Below are positions 32,243 through 47,400 of a stretch of DNA of 64,000 nt, piece by piece. Position numbers and translations under genes: made by a program. Origin of the DNA: Globisporangium splendens (Eukaryota > Oomycota > Peronosporomycetes > Pythiales > Pythiaceae); contig VFIW01000006.1 in NCBI GenBank assembly GCA_006386115.1, positions 1,260,706 to 1,324,705 on the forward strand, read 5' to 3'. Under the pieces are notes generated by a model. It was not told the origin of the DNA, did no database searches, and was given only the letters and a program-made list of their open reading frames with translations. Position 1 is the stretch's first letter. Each line of letters begins with the position of its first letter.

Positions 32243-32659
32243 GGTCACTTCCTCCGCTTGTTGAGCGCACTGTTTCGTGGGGAATGTGGTCGAAAAGGCG
32301 TCGCTGGATTTGTGTTGTGTAACTGTGGACAACCTGGTGTGCAAACACAAAACAGGACGCGCATGAATTTGCATTTTGAAAATGAATGATACCTGGAAGC
32401 ACATGCATGCACGTCAACGCGCCTACATGAATAGAACTGGTTTTTCATTTCCATTATGAGATTCAAGTCCGCAGAAATCAAAACCCTTGGATACCATACA
32501 AAAAAGAAGGGCGAGAGCGCTTCGTGGTCTTCTCCCTTTGTGCGCGCGTTCTTGTCTTTGCCGAGTCATTCAGCCAACCGATTGCCGTCGCTCCTGTCTA
32601 CGTTAATGGATCTGATTCGGTGGTAATATCAAAAGCAAGGCGGAGCACTGACAAGCGCT
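32243..32659. other. Intergenic between the frame-broken gene and ARL1
   Basis: This contains the presumptive promoter of the downstream minus-strand gene and the ARL1 3' region. No gene, RNA or repeat is seen. Confidence 0.45.
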
Positions 32660-34086
<1,427 letters not shown>

Positions 34087-37000
34087 CTAGTCCATGATGC
34101 GCTGTTTCTTGGCTGCTGGTTCGTCTTCGCTTCTGTCCAAAGCTCCGCTCGAAGGTTTATCGGTCGCGCTCGCTTCGTCATACAGCAATGCGGCTAAAAG
34201 AGGATACCCGCTGTCGCTCTTTGATTCTCGTTTGACGATTTTCCGCAACGCAGTCGCAAGACCTTCATTCTTGAGCAGTGGCACCACAGGATTCGCTGCT
34301 CGCTTCGCCGAAGCAGTCGATTGTGCTCGTCTGGCTTGGAGCTTTTCCAGCTTGCTGAGAATCTCGTCCACGTCTTTTGTCGCTTCACTTGCGGTCTGGA
34401 CGATGAGCAGCACATAGTTTTTCACAGCATCCGGGAACTTCTCGAGCCAGCACGAGAGAATGGCGACGGGGAAATCACCATAGGCATCCGACAACTTGAA
34501 GACTGACTGCAGGACACTCGCATCGGGACTGAAATGCACCAAGCATTTCATCAGACCACTCATGGTCTCAGCACTGTCCTTGGGACTGATACACGCCAAT
34601 ACCTTGCGTGCTGCAGCCATCAAGTTCTTTTCCGCCGACGGCGCGTTTGACGCCTGAATCTCCGACAGCACCAAATCCCACATCCCGTACTGCTCCCACG
34701 AATTCCATTGGAGCGATGAGAGCAAGACATTTGCGAGACGATGCTTGAAAATCGCAAATTCCTGAAGCAGCAGCCGTGTACAGAGCGTGTTCAGCATCGC
34801 TGGTGTCGCGAAGCTCAGTAGAAGCTGCACGAGGTTCTCACTACGAGCCATCAGCTTCCCGAGACTCGGATGATTCATGTGCGAGAACAAATACGGTGTG
34901 ATAACCAAAACGGTTGCTTCGACAGCCCCCATCTCGTCGTTCTCGCCAGATGCCTTGCTGGCTGTCTTCCCCAGCAATGCACAACTCAGAGCTCGTGCGT
35001 CATCGATATGCTGGCTTAGCATCAGATCTTTCACAATGCTTTGTGTCAGGTTCCCACCAATGGCTTCCAAAAAGGCAACGTACGGTGTGAGTGCAGCATC
35101 GATGCTCTTTGAGTTGCTTCGTGAACAACAGAAAGTGAGCAACCGAAAACTCATGGTGATATCACGCGCGTGCATCGCCTGCAAGAACGGGACAAAGACC
35201 TCCTGCGGCTCACTCAGCACCTGATCCAACATTGAATCGAGCACACCTGCACCCGTCACTTTCGGCGAGTCGCTTAGACTGATCTTGGACGAGACGATGA
35301 TCTTCTCCAACGACGCATGCAGGTACGCACCAAGCGGTGCTGCAAGCTCCACTGTGTTGTCCTGACGGATCCACGAGATCAGAATGTCGTTGAGACACTC
35401 TAGGAAGCCTTCAGTGGGTCGAGAAGACGGCTCTGGAAGCATCTCCTGGAAGTTTTTGAAGTCTTCGCTTCCAAGGACAAGCAAATTTGCAGGTACTTCA
35501 GTTACATTGGAGGATCCGATGGTCGATGCATCGACTAGTCCGCGAGGAGCTGAGATCTCGGCACTTGGCTCTGGGGATTGCTGGTTATCTGGTAAAAAGG
35601 ACGAGGAGCTCAATGAGTTCGCATCGGACGTTGCTGTCGACGTGATGCTTGATTCTGAGTGCGACGGACTTCGTCCAGGAGATGTGATTGGGCTGCCAGC
35701 ATCAATCGGACTGTTGCGTACAGGACTTTCGCCAGAATATCCGTGGGACAATGGGGAGTGGAATGAGCCAGACGAGTCAATTGGGCTGCTTCCACCACGC
35801 GCAGGACTATGATGTGGTGAAGGTGCCTGAGCTTGGATATGATCTGGAGACGGGAAGTGCTCGGGAAAGATGCGGTGCAGCTCCGATTTCAGTTCTGGCG
35901 CGTTACCTTCGAGAACCGGGAAGGATTGAAGCGAGAGTATGGACGGCACAACGCCCACTTTCAGTGCAATGGAAAACGCTGTCGAGACGCCTTTCTGCAT
36001 CAACTGCCGGTTGGTTGCCGAAGCCGCAAACTTTTCCACGGCGAACACGAGAAACTGGATCATCGCCAGCGACATTGTTGGGTGGCTTTTTACCGACTTT
36101 ACCTATGGGAACAGTATGCGTATGCATGTTGGATTAGTTGCGGCAGGACATACACCAACGAAGCCATTCAAGCATCGTACCATGAGCAAAACGGTTGGCT
36201 CGACACTCATGATGTTGTCGTTTGGCTTGAAGTATAAGAAATCAAAGAACATCGCGAGTTGCACGCGTGCTAACACGCTTGGGCTTTTGCTGCGCAACAA
36301 TGACAAATGAATGTTAACAACAAGCACCTATTACTCGGCGATATCGCGAGCGAGGAGCGGTCACGTACCAAAGCAGGTAAAGCCATCCGAGCAGGTGATA
36401 ACGTGGAGTCACTTTTGAACCAAGAATTTGATTCGAAGGGTGGTATACGGCGCAGACATAGCGAACCAAGTCGGGCACGAGCGCGTCTGAACCGGGGCTG
36501 CTTAAAAACTGCGATGCAAACCATTTTTGGTATCGATGGATTGAGCCAACTTGCACGCGCTCCTACCAGTCAAAAGCACAACAAAGTCCGGTTAGCATCA
36601 TGCTGTCCAGCGTACTCACACATACCAGCTTTCCACATTCTTACCATCATAAAAATCAGGTATTCTTCCATCTTGGGGCTCAGTCGATACGCGAGGTATT
36701 TGGGAGGCGTCGGGATCGACATAAGGTGAGCGACCGAGAACACGCCAGCATCCTTTTCGTTGTCACTGGCGCTGTCTCGCACATTGCGCAATTGCTTCCA
36801 GAGCGTGCTCATACCGGCAATCTGAACATAGAGATCGGCACATTGTCAGTGTTAACACAAACTCACCGCCATCGTCAAATGCACACTCAAAGCACTACGT
36901 ACATCTTTGGCGTCGTTCAGCACGCGCACTAACTCTCGACCCAACTGGGCAACATCTGCCTGGCGACGGGTCCAAAGTGTCGTGCAGAGATCGATTTCTT

Positions 37001-37901
37001 GCTTCAGCAGATTCGCGTGCGCAGGAGCGGTGTGGTCGACCGTGATGCGAGCAAATGTGTGGAATACAAACGGGATCAGACTGGAACACGAGAGGACCCA
37101 CGCTTCGTGCTCGATGAGAATTCGGATAATAGAGGACGCCAGCCAGATCGTCGTTCGGCTTGGGTCGCCGCCAGTGAGGTACCGCATGAGACTGATGATC
37201 ACTTTGTCGACGCCTGGAGCGTTCACGTGGACGAGCTCACGGACCAGCCAGAGCAGTTGACTACGACACGTCACAAGGAGCTTCACGAACTTGAGATCGA
37301 TCAATTTCTGCAGCCACCCGATGCAGTTCTTGTAGTTGTCTGCGGCAGCGACTGCTGTCAAGTAGCGCAGATACTGTTTCGCGAGCGACGATTCCGTCAC
37401 AATCGCGTACAGCAGCGCGATATCCGGCTGGAACTGCAACGCTGGCGCACTCGCACTCCCATCTGCCGGTGGCGTCTGCTTCAGCAGCGCAAGCGCAGCT
37501 TGCTCGTCCTTGCCTTGAATCGCCTTTTGCATATGGTAAAAGTGGGCGTACCATTTCCGGTCCAATTCATCAGGCGAATCTAACGGCACATGGTTGAGCA
37601 ATTTCGAAGGCGGGGCTGCGTGAGCGGTCGCACCAGGAGAAGGTGGTGTAGCTGATGCAGGACTCGCAGCAGCTGAAGAGGACACCGCGCTCGATTTCAC
37701 TTTCGCTGGAGACGCTGGTGTCGGGGGAGCGGAGGAGGGTGGCGGCGGACCTGGGGGCGGCGGTGGGGTACCGCTTGGAACCGTGGCCGAGGCGCTTGTA
37801 CCGACCGCAGCGACATCGCCACTGTGCTCTGCGTCATTCGTACTGCTTCCGCCTGCCGCTGCCATGTTCACTGGCGTCGCGTTGCCGCCTGGAGGATCCA
37901 T
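34087..37901 (-). CDS. INTS3: Integrator complex subunit 3
   Basis: Five exons (37901-36903, 36821-36626, 36549-36369, 36289-36154, 36102-34087) give 1,175 residues. After a Pro/Ala/Ser-rich N-terminus of about 110 residues, the INTS3 N-domain follows: CRSQLLWLVRELVHV, then KWFASQFLSSPGSDAL, VRYVCAVYHPSNQIL and AMFFDFLYFKPNDNIMSVEP. All align with the family in order across four exons. A Ser/Pro-rich linker (about 560-670) leads to a helical C-terminal domain ending in a basic KKQRIMD. Animal INTS3 is about 1,040 residues. It belongs to Integrator, which cleaves snRNA and promoter-proximal nascent RNA, and to the SOSS single-strand DNA repair complex. It is divergent from the giant HECT ligase gene. 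Confidence 0.88.
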
Positions 37902-38445
37902 TCGCACCGAGAGAAGGTGGCGTTGTCTCGCAGCTCCTGCTCACTTTGACTTGGTGCAGTTTGCAGCTCCCTTTTGCGATTCTTTTACTGTACAACCTCC
38001 ACTAAGTACAATTCTGAGTACAGTTGATAATGGTAAAAGTACGAGTTGACGGGTTGCGTAACCCGGCACCCACTAATCTACGTAACCCCTTCGTACACCG
38101 ACCCTGAGTCCACAAAAATGAAGTCATATGTCACTATATAAAGGGCATTTCGTCAACTTCAACCTGGTTTAACCGACGCTCCCCTCATTGCAACGAAGAA
38201 AAAGCAAAAGAAAGGAAAAAAGTTGAACCCGCATTCAACAGCAGCAACCCATTGGGCGTTTTGACTTGCTTTTTGTATGAACAGGCGAATCCAACCTGCA
38301 TTTTGCTGTCGCATTCACGCAATCATCACACGAACAAGCGGACGGAGAAGCTAGAGAGAGAGAGAGAGAGAGAGAGAGGAGAACGCAGCGACGTCCTTGG
38401 CATACACGCAGGCGGGCCGCTCTCTGCGCGACTGACTGACACACG
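37902..38445. promoter_or_regulatory. Divergent INTS3 / HECT ligase promoter region
   Basis: This 544-bp region lies between divergent start codons. It contains an AG dinucleotide run at 38353-38379, about 67-93 bases before the HECT-gene ATG and therefore probably in its leader. One ATTGG box lies at about 38252. No gene is seen. Confidence 0.5.
38353..38379 (+). repeat. AG microsatellite in the HECT-gene leader
   Basis: Uninterrupted AG dinucleotides, about 13 units, lie shortly before the start codon of the giant HECT ligase. The run is likely length-polymorphic. Confidence 0.8.
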
Positions 38446-41400
38446 ATGGGTCCTTCTCTCACGCCCGATGGCGACGCCAAGCGCGGTGACACCAGTGTCG
38501 CCATGCCCAAGACGCTGCCGCCGTTCCTGGACTCGGAGGAGACGTATCATTTCTTCAACGACGACGTGGTGCTGCGCACAAATGCGATCCGAACGCTCGA
38601 CGACGAGGACGAGGATGGCGAAGAAGCAGAGGGTACGGCGTATAATGGCGACGAGCAAGAGCGAGACGACGACGACGACGACGACGAAGACAGAAGACGC
38701 CGAGATGCCGATGAGTCGGAGAGTGTTGGATCCGAAGACGATGATGAAGATGACGATTACGACGATGAAGACGAAGACGACGGTGAGGACGAAGAAGATG
38801 GCGCGCTGGTGATCCACAGAAACGCAATAGCGAAATGCAAGAGCACACGCAAGAAGCGAAAGCAGCACTGGCGCATGCGAACTAAAATAACGTCCGCGAT
38901 GCTCAAGCGCAATTCGTTGCGCAGTGAACGCATTCCCGATCCTGCACCGATGTACGACGAAATCTACGACTCCTTTGACGACCTATATGTGGGTTATTAT
39001 GCGCAGAGCAACGATGTGCAGCGAAAAGACTGGGAACAAAAGCAGCAGAACAAAACGCGGAGAGCACGAGCTGCATTGGCCGCTTACACACGACGCGCGT
39101 TTGCTGCCAAGTCGTATCGATATCGAAAACAGTGTGAGTTTTTGCGAGTTTGCTACCAGCGTGCACTCGAAACGGAACCGCTTGTGGAAGAACGCGCAGG
39201 ATCTGTTGGAAAAGAAGCGCTCGGCGAGAAGTGCGATAAATCCGTGCACGAAGATGGCGAGCCACCGCGGTCCTCGTCGTCATTGTTATCGGGAATTGTG
39301 CGCAAGGATGATGTTGTGGAGACCACTACGCCGACACTGTATCCGCGCAAGTGGCCACATTTACCGTTTCGATCTCCGTTATTGTGGAAAGACAATGTTG
39401 ATGATGCCGTTGAGTTCCTCAGCAAACTGAGCGAGTTGCCGGAGACAAGCTTGTTGTACGAACCGATTGATGTTCAAGGATTTACGAAGGAAGTGGTTGC
39501 GCTTTTGGAAGCGGTAGGTGTTGATCTCAGCATGGACACCCGTGGTAGCGAATACAAGAACCCAGGGACAGAGACTCAGCAACTACCGGAGGAAGCTGTG
39601 GCGGGATTAGCTGCGCTGCTGGGGATGGGTGTTCAGCTGCAATCCTTTTCGCTACTAAGCTTCGCTGCGCTGCACCTGACAGCGTTGGGGTGCGGGACAT
39701 TACTTGGTGAGGCAGGAGTCGTACGTCCGCGTCTTCAAAATGTACTGAGCATGTACTGGAGCCGCTTCGTGAATTACGCGTCGGGTCCATCGTATGCAGC
39801 CACGTATTCGCGCGGATTACTTTCTCAATGGAAGATGTCAGCGTGTCAGCCTTCTTCCAGTGACGCTATCGCAACAGATGGACTGTTTCTTTACGTGTTC
39901 GATCGCTCGGGGTTGCTGAAAATTGGAACAGGCAATGGCGTCACGGTTCGAGATTTTGTGTACGACCACAATCGAGAGTACACGAGAAGTCGCGATGCTG
40001 AACGATCTTGGTTGTGCTGCATTGGCAATTATTTGTACTGCCGAACAATAGTGATGCCAAGTAACCGTGTGGATCGCATCGACATCAACAACCTCAACTC
40101 TGTGGAAGAGCTATTTTTCAGTCCCAACCGCGATATTCAAGGGAAAGGCGTCAGTGAGAGCAGTGTGTATGCCATGGTCACAGATGGCATCGATCTGTAC
40201 ACGATCAAGTGCATTGACACGCACAAGTGCTCAATTCAAGAAAAGAAAGAGGAGCTGGCTAAAAGCCGTCTTTCCAACCCCATTGATCATGCTATCGATC
40301 GTATTTTAAACTCGGAGCATCACAAGAGCGAGGAAAAAGCAAAAGAGTTGTCCAGCAAAGGTGACGGCTCTGATATCCAGATTGGCGATCGAGTCATGCG
40401 GGGCCCAGATTGGAAATGGTCGAACCAAGATGGCGAAAAAGGAAGTTTCGGTACTGTGGAACGAATCAGCACGTGGGGTGGAGTCGCTGGAAGCGGCGTG
40501 ACTGTTCGATGGGACAAAACTCAGCGAGTCAACACGTATCGATGGGGAGCTGAAGATTGCTACGATTTGATTATCGTGATCGAAAAAGACGGCCAGATTA
40601 TCGAGCAGAAGAAGCTTCCATCCAAAGCTACTCAACCGAATGAAGCTGGTGGAAATAGCGCCGAAGGACACCTGTCTCCGCGGCATCATTTTATGCTCTT
40701 CCGACACAGTGTTTCTCAGATTGTGTCGACGATAGATCTCGAGGACGACGACATTGATCATTTTCTCGATCTTAGTCCGATGTGCTCTGAAGAGGATGAA
40801 TCGCCTCGAGAAAGCCCTGGACTGAGCGTTGCAGAAACCTCCTTGCTATCGTCTTTGCATTCGCACACACTCTCTCTACGCGAATCAAAGTCGTCGTGGA
40901 TGTGTGACGGTCGATTGCCAACGTGCAACGGTGACAATGCTTCAAAAAGATATCAATGTGACTCAGGTTGTGATTATGACTTGTGTGAGTCATGTATACT
41001 GTCGAGTTTGAAGCTGCAGGAGCCGACACCAGCTGCTTCGTCTGTTGTGATTAGTGAAGAACAAGTACAAGAATCTGAAGGCTCATCTCAAACTACCGAA
41101 GATTCTGCAGAAAGTAGAGTGGATGGTGCTGTGGATCCTGCAGCTACCGAAGGTCGCTCGGTTGACACATCCTCAAAGAATCTTGACAGCAACCCGTTTG
41201 CAATTCTTCATGCATCTTTAGTCCATGATGAGGAAGGCGGCCGTCGAGACGAAGCGGATGAGCCGACAAAAGACGATCCCAGAGAGAAAGAAGACGATTT
41301 GGTGAGCGAATTGTTCGCTTTCTGGGGTGGGCTTTACACTCGAAAAGAATGTCGAATCGCTTTGCGCCGGAATAACTTTTCCCTAAGTGAAGCGTCAGTT

Positions 41401-44400
41401 TGGATTGACGAGTGCTCAAGTGATCTCCGAAAGAAGCTCCTCGTTCCCACTGTCAGCAGCGTGAATCTCACAGCGAAAGTCGGCACAAATTTTCTGGATC
41501 CTGTCCTCCTGATTGCCGGATCGTTTTATATCAGCCATGGCCAGTTATGCATCGTTTCTCCTCCAGGCATCTATACTGCTGGTGAGACTCAGAGCGAGCC
41601 AATGAAACGAGCGGTGAAGTCGTGCGATGCAGCGTGGTTCTTTTCGATAGATTCTGGAACGCTGTTAGTGAACGAAAAGACCCCACTTCCGGTTCTACTG
41701 AAGGGGATACCTGCAGGCTCACCAACTTGTGTCGACACTACGCGTGGCAGTATTTTGGTGTACTCTGGGTACTTGAACTGCTTGGAGGTGTATGTGGATC
41801 CAGCGCACACTGTGGAAAACAGTCTGGCACAGCCTTCACTTGATTGCTGCGAAAAGATAACGAGTCTGGCTGACATGGGTAAGAAGATTTTTTCTCAGCT
41901 GCACAACTTGATGCTTCGACGATGGTCGTTTCCCGCATACAAGCAAGCAAGAGCCGGGTTACAAGATATCCTTTTCAAGACTGAGCGAGAGCCTGTTCAA
42001 GCAACCAGCAAGACAGCGAAAAGTGGTGGTGAAAACGATGGTGCTGCGGGACAAAAATCGAAAGCAAGGCGAATCAAGAACATTCGTGCGAGAATAAAGA
42101 TGCTCGAGCAAATCGGCCAACGGGATCCACTTGGTTACGTGATTCCGTTCTCTGTCGATTTTCGCGATGATGGAGTTTTGAATCTCTTTCGGGCTCTATA
42201 CTTTTGGGGTAATTCGTGTTGCTCCAGCGAAGAATCAGCGCTCGATGTGACTTTGTGCAGCTTGGTAAAGGACGTCCTTGGTTTACTGAGCGAGATAACG
42301 TGCGAATTTGACTACGCTGGCTTGAGCATTTGTGGTGAAGCTGTTGATACCAGTACGAAGAATCTTTATGAAGGCGTGGAAAAAGTGCTTTCGGACTTGG
42401 CTCGTGGTCGCAATATGCTTCCCATTTCGCGTCAAATCGACGACTCGTTGGGAGAGCTGCAGCAAAAAGTTATCTTGTCCGCACAAACAGTTCTTGTATG
42501 GGGTGCGCGAAAGGGACTCTTTTGTCGCGAGGGCAAAGCCATGTTGATCGGCTCGATTGGAGGTAAAATTTTGGTGAGTCTGGAACGTGACCAGTCGTTG
42601 CTTTCGTCCAAGTCCTTGCGTGGCGTAGCAGAATCTGCTCGCGAGTCTGTTCGATTTGCGAACGAACTGGATTGCGAGTATGGGCTACTGCAAAATCTGC
42701 TGTACTGCCCGACAGATCCAGGGCGTATCGATATCGCTGACTTTATGCCCATGACACTCGAAGATTTCTCACATCTCGTCTCAACTTTGTTCAAGTTGTC
42801 AATGCTGGAATTCAAGGGCATGGCTCTTCAAAATCAATGTGAGCAGTATGGATCAAGAAAAATTACCCCAGTCACGAAGGTCCTGCATTCTTTAATGAAC
42901 TACTGCAGCGTACGCTTGTACGGTGAGAGAGACGAAGCACTAAATGGAGAATCAAACTCAACAGAAAGCAAAAGGGTCAACGCGTTGGAGCTGTTCGATC
43001 TCTACGCCCTCACCTGCATTCGGTATTCGTCCGAGTTGCTGGAGCAAGTTGGATCTGCGCCGATTTTCCAGCATACTGAACGTTCTCATCTGAAATCATC
43101 GTTCATCGGAACGATATTACCGATTGTGCTGGCAACGATCTCAAATTTCCCAGCGTATGTGTCCCCAAAAGTTCGAAACAATCTTGCTGAGTTGATGCGG
43201 CAGATCCATCAGCTTTCTGTGAGAGATGGAGAACAACTGCGAGAAAGGAATGAACCGGAGTCGGCTCCCACTGCACCCTGCTTCGACGGTGACCAGATTG
43301 TTGAAAGCGCACACCCGTACAACCAAAACCAGTCGTCTTTTCGACGTGTTGTTCGCATTCCTGGAGCGACTTTACTTCATATTGATTTCGACCCGCGGTG
43401 TTGTACAAGTGGAGAAGCTGACTTTGTGTTCATTACGTCTGGTCGCTCGTGGTTCAATAGTGACCGAATGGCGTTTGCTGACGGAGGAATTGGAGACAAC
43501 GGGGGTTGTTTCTTTGGTTCGTATCACCGTGGGAACTGGCCAACTCAAGGACTTTCAGTTTTAGGCGATACAGTTACAATCATGCTTTGTGCAACTTCAC
43601 AAGCGCGCGACAATGCTGATCATACTGAGCAGTTACGCTGGGGTCTACGTTGCACTGTTCGCGGCTTGTTTTCGAGGTCGCATCTGTCATGGCTTGGAGA
43701 TATCAGTGACGCTGTGGCAAGCACATCGAGCGTGATAGTGGAGGCGCTTATACAGAGCATTCCTGAACAACAAGTTGAAGTACAATGCCGCAAGTGGATG
43801 GGTTGCCGAGAGCTGTTTGATTGCACAGACTCGGCGTTCTACCTGAATCCGAAAATGCTTGCTTTTGTGCATGAAGTTGCCGAGAATACAGGTCACGGTA
43901 ACACGTTTGTGAAGCGGTTGACTCAGCGAGTCCGACTGCACAAATCGCCCAATACAAGCATGAATTCCAAGTGGAGCGAGGCTGTGCATTTAGTTGCTGC
44001 TGTGCTTGTAGCACAAACCGACAAAGTGCAACTCGCCGCGATGCTGAAAGCCCTCGAAACGGACACTTTCTCCGATGATGGCATCGAAAACTCTGTAGTC
44101 AAGTTTGTTGCTGCAGAACTCCTGCGAGTAGAGCAGTGGATGCTGCGTCAGGTTCAGCTTCTGAACGAGTGGCATTATCTCCAAGTGGATGGAGTGACTG
44201 TGGAAGAGATGACAGAGAGGTATGCTGACAACCATGATCGTCTTCGTGAACTCTGCGAGCTTCGAGACATTGTCTACAATAGCATTGACGTCAATGGTTG
44301 CATCAAAAAGCTGCATGCACATCTGCACAAGCAAGATGCGCATGCGAAGGATGATATGGCCAGTCAAGCATCAGCAGCGTATCAATGCGTCGCAAATGAG

Positions 44401-47400
44401 ATCATCAAGAAAGCGCAGTTCCTGATGGATCGAGGGATGAGCGTGGTTACAAACGTGCCACAGGCTGCTGATGATGCAAAGTCTCAGCCAATCGGTGTCA
44501 AAGACGCCATGAATGTCTCCTGTTTTTTGAACCGACCTCATCAAGACCGCGTCGTGGTAGCTGGCGAATTCCTCCGCTGCTCGATACCATCGACAGCGAT
44601 TACTCAATGCGCTCAAATTCACTCGAAGCGTCTCAAAGAGCGACTAGCTGGTTTCTACTTGTCCGAATTTGCGCTCTCCGGAATTGAAGCCATGGATGTG
44701 AGAACCTGGTTTGTCGGTCGTGGTCTGGTAGCTCTGTCGAGCTCGAACTGCTTTGACTTGGGCTACTTCACTGGGTGCATGCTTGGAGATCGCACTCTGC
44801 TGACAGAATTTGCTGCAATGTACGTACAACCCAAAATATCTTGCTGATTGTACATTTCCTAAGCGCTACTTGTGTGTTTCGTGCAGATTGGGAAAAAGCG
44901 AGATTTTCACGATGAACCTCCTGAATGACAAGCAGAAGCCCCACGCGCTGCGATCAATTGCTCTGGCTGATTCGTTTTGTGCAATGCAGTTGACAGATCG
45001 CGGCAAAACTGTCGAGGGTCTTGATTGCGCTGCAAACTTGGTATCTTCGATCGATGGTACAAGTGCGAATGAGTCAATGAAGAACTCACATACAAGCAAT
45101 ATTGGGTGGATTCTCTATCGGCTGCATCATGATCAAGTGTACGATGGAATATCGAGCCTGGATAAGCCTCAGCAAGACATTATGAAGTCCAAGGCTGCCT
45201 TGATTGCTCGTACGTTGTACACTCATTATGAGAGGATGAAGACATTTGGAACGCGCGTCGGTGAGGTGAACTGGAGGTTGACTTCCAACAAAATGATTAG
45301 TCGAATTTTGTGTTCCGTAATGGCTGCGTTAAATGCGATCGTGGAACGAAAAGAAGATTTTGTGTGGTGGGTTGAACGACTGGTGGAGCTCGTTGTACGA
45401 CAAGAGCATTCGACGAGTTTGAGTATCTCTGCAGCTCGGGTTTTTCGAAAAATTCTGGATCTTTGCGGCGATCGACTTGTCGACCTAGAGATCAACATAT
45501 CTGGACTTCGAAACAAGACTGCGTGCATTAATCTTGGTCGAGAGCTACCGCGGGTGTTTTTTGAAAGAGTCGGAGAGCTGCTTTCCCTTCTTCCAGCCAC
45601 AGACAACGATCTGAAAGAACAAGAGGGCGGTGACAGCTATCATGTCCTTGTTTTCCAGAATGAAGACGCGCATTCCAAGATGGGTGATGCAATTGAAAAA
45701 GTTCGCGAGCCAGACATCAGTCATCTCGATCTGCAGCTTCACACTTCCGAACCGGATGAAGGGCAAAAGGTCGCCGAGTCAACATCGGCAGATTCGTCCA
45801 TAATCCATCGAAGCGTGCGTTGTGATGGATGTGACCAGAGCCCACTGCGGGGATTTCGGTTCAAGTGCTTCACGTGCCCAAATTACGACTTGTGTACAAC
45901 GTGCTACACGGGTCAAAAGCACAGTCTAGACCACGAGTTTGTTCGTCTGTTGGATTCTTCGTCTGGCATGGGTGATTTGCTTCGGCCACGCTCAAAAGGA
46001 GGAGGCACCGTGCCCGAAACATCTTTGGTTGGATCGAAGCACTGGAAAGGGAGTGTCATCAAGGTGGAGCTTGCTGCTAAAGGCTATGCACCTTACTGCG
46101 TTGGCAGCGCTGCAGAATGCCTTGCAACTGCAAAAGGGCTCGCTGAACTGGGGTTTATGACAACTGTTGTTCACAAGAACGATTTGCGTGATATTGACTG
46201 CACGTATAGTTGGGAAAACCAAGTTTCTACTTTGGTTGAGCCTGGCTCGGCTCGCTCTGGTCGTCGTTCGTCATCAACAAAAAGCGCCTTGCAAAAATTG
46301 GAGCGCACTTCTATCAACTCGTTCAACAACAAGGTCTGCGTAAAAGGTTGCAACTCTCGATGGATCCGCCGACGAAGAATGGATGATGTCCGAGCGTTGG
46401 CATCTGAAATGATTGCGATCATGCGCAGCTTTCTTGATGATGAGAAAAACCTGGTGAAATGGAAAAGCAGGTTTATGAAAACCATCACAGACGTGTTAGA
46501 CGGCGCATCGAACTTGCTTGAGTTGCCATCTCTAAGCGGAAGCGAAGATCGTCTCAAGTATTTTGCAGCTGTCGGAGCGGCAAATGTACTAGGAGGCTTT
46601 AACGAACCGTTGAGAGTTGGCGGGTCTGTGGAGCGCAGGAGTACTACCAGGTCTGAAAGAGGTGACCTCGGAATCCTGCAAATGTACGCGTTTGGAAACG
46701 ATGTGGTTAGTGTGTACTCGGGTCATCTTTTGAGTCGCCGAGATGTCCAAGCAAGAGAGAGCGTCACGGAGACCACTGTGTCAGACATTGTACCGGTCTC
46801 AGAGGTCCCCGTGAGCAACGCTGTGATCAAATCGCTCGAGAATCTGACGCCATCGTTTTGCTCTCTCATAAAAATCCTTTATGGCTGGATGACTGCGAGC
46901 ACGGTTGTCACTGCTGACGGTGAATTTGGCGACAGTTTGCATCGATCAGAGCTCGGATGCGCGTTGATGCGAGCGTTCTCTGGAATGGCGCCATTGTGGT
47001 CATCTCTGTTCGACAATCAAATCATATCGGTACGAGTTGCATTTCCATCTATTATTTTGCGTATTGAGGCTGACACGATATTCTTCCTGCTTTTTTTTCG
47101 TATCAGACCCATGGAAATATTCCCTTTCTTCTATTCAAGTTGGCGCAGTTTTGCCTGAAGGATGTGAGCCTCAATGAAGTTGAAGAAAAGCGAAACGTGG
47201 CGTGGCAAACACAATGGATTTGCTCCAAGGCGCTTCAGAATTCAGTAGCTACAAGACCAATAAAGCGGAGTTCATTTTCATCAGCGGAAAATACGGACTG
47301 CATTTTTCGACCGTCTCCAGAAGACTCACGCGACGTCAATGAGTGTTCTTCAGAGCATTTCTACAATATGTACGCGTATTCGTCCCGAGCTGATATTGCG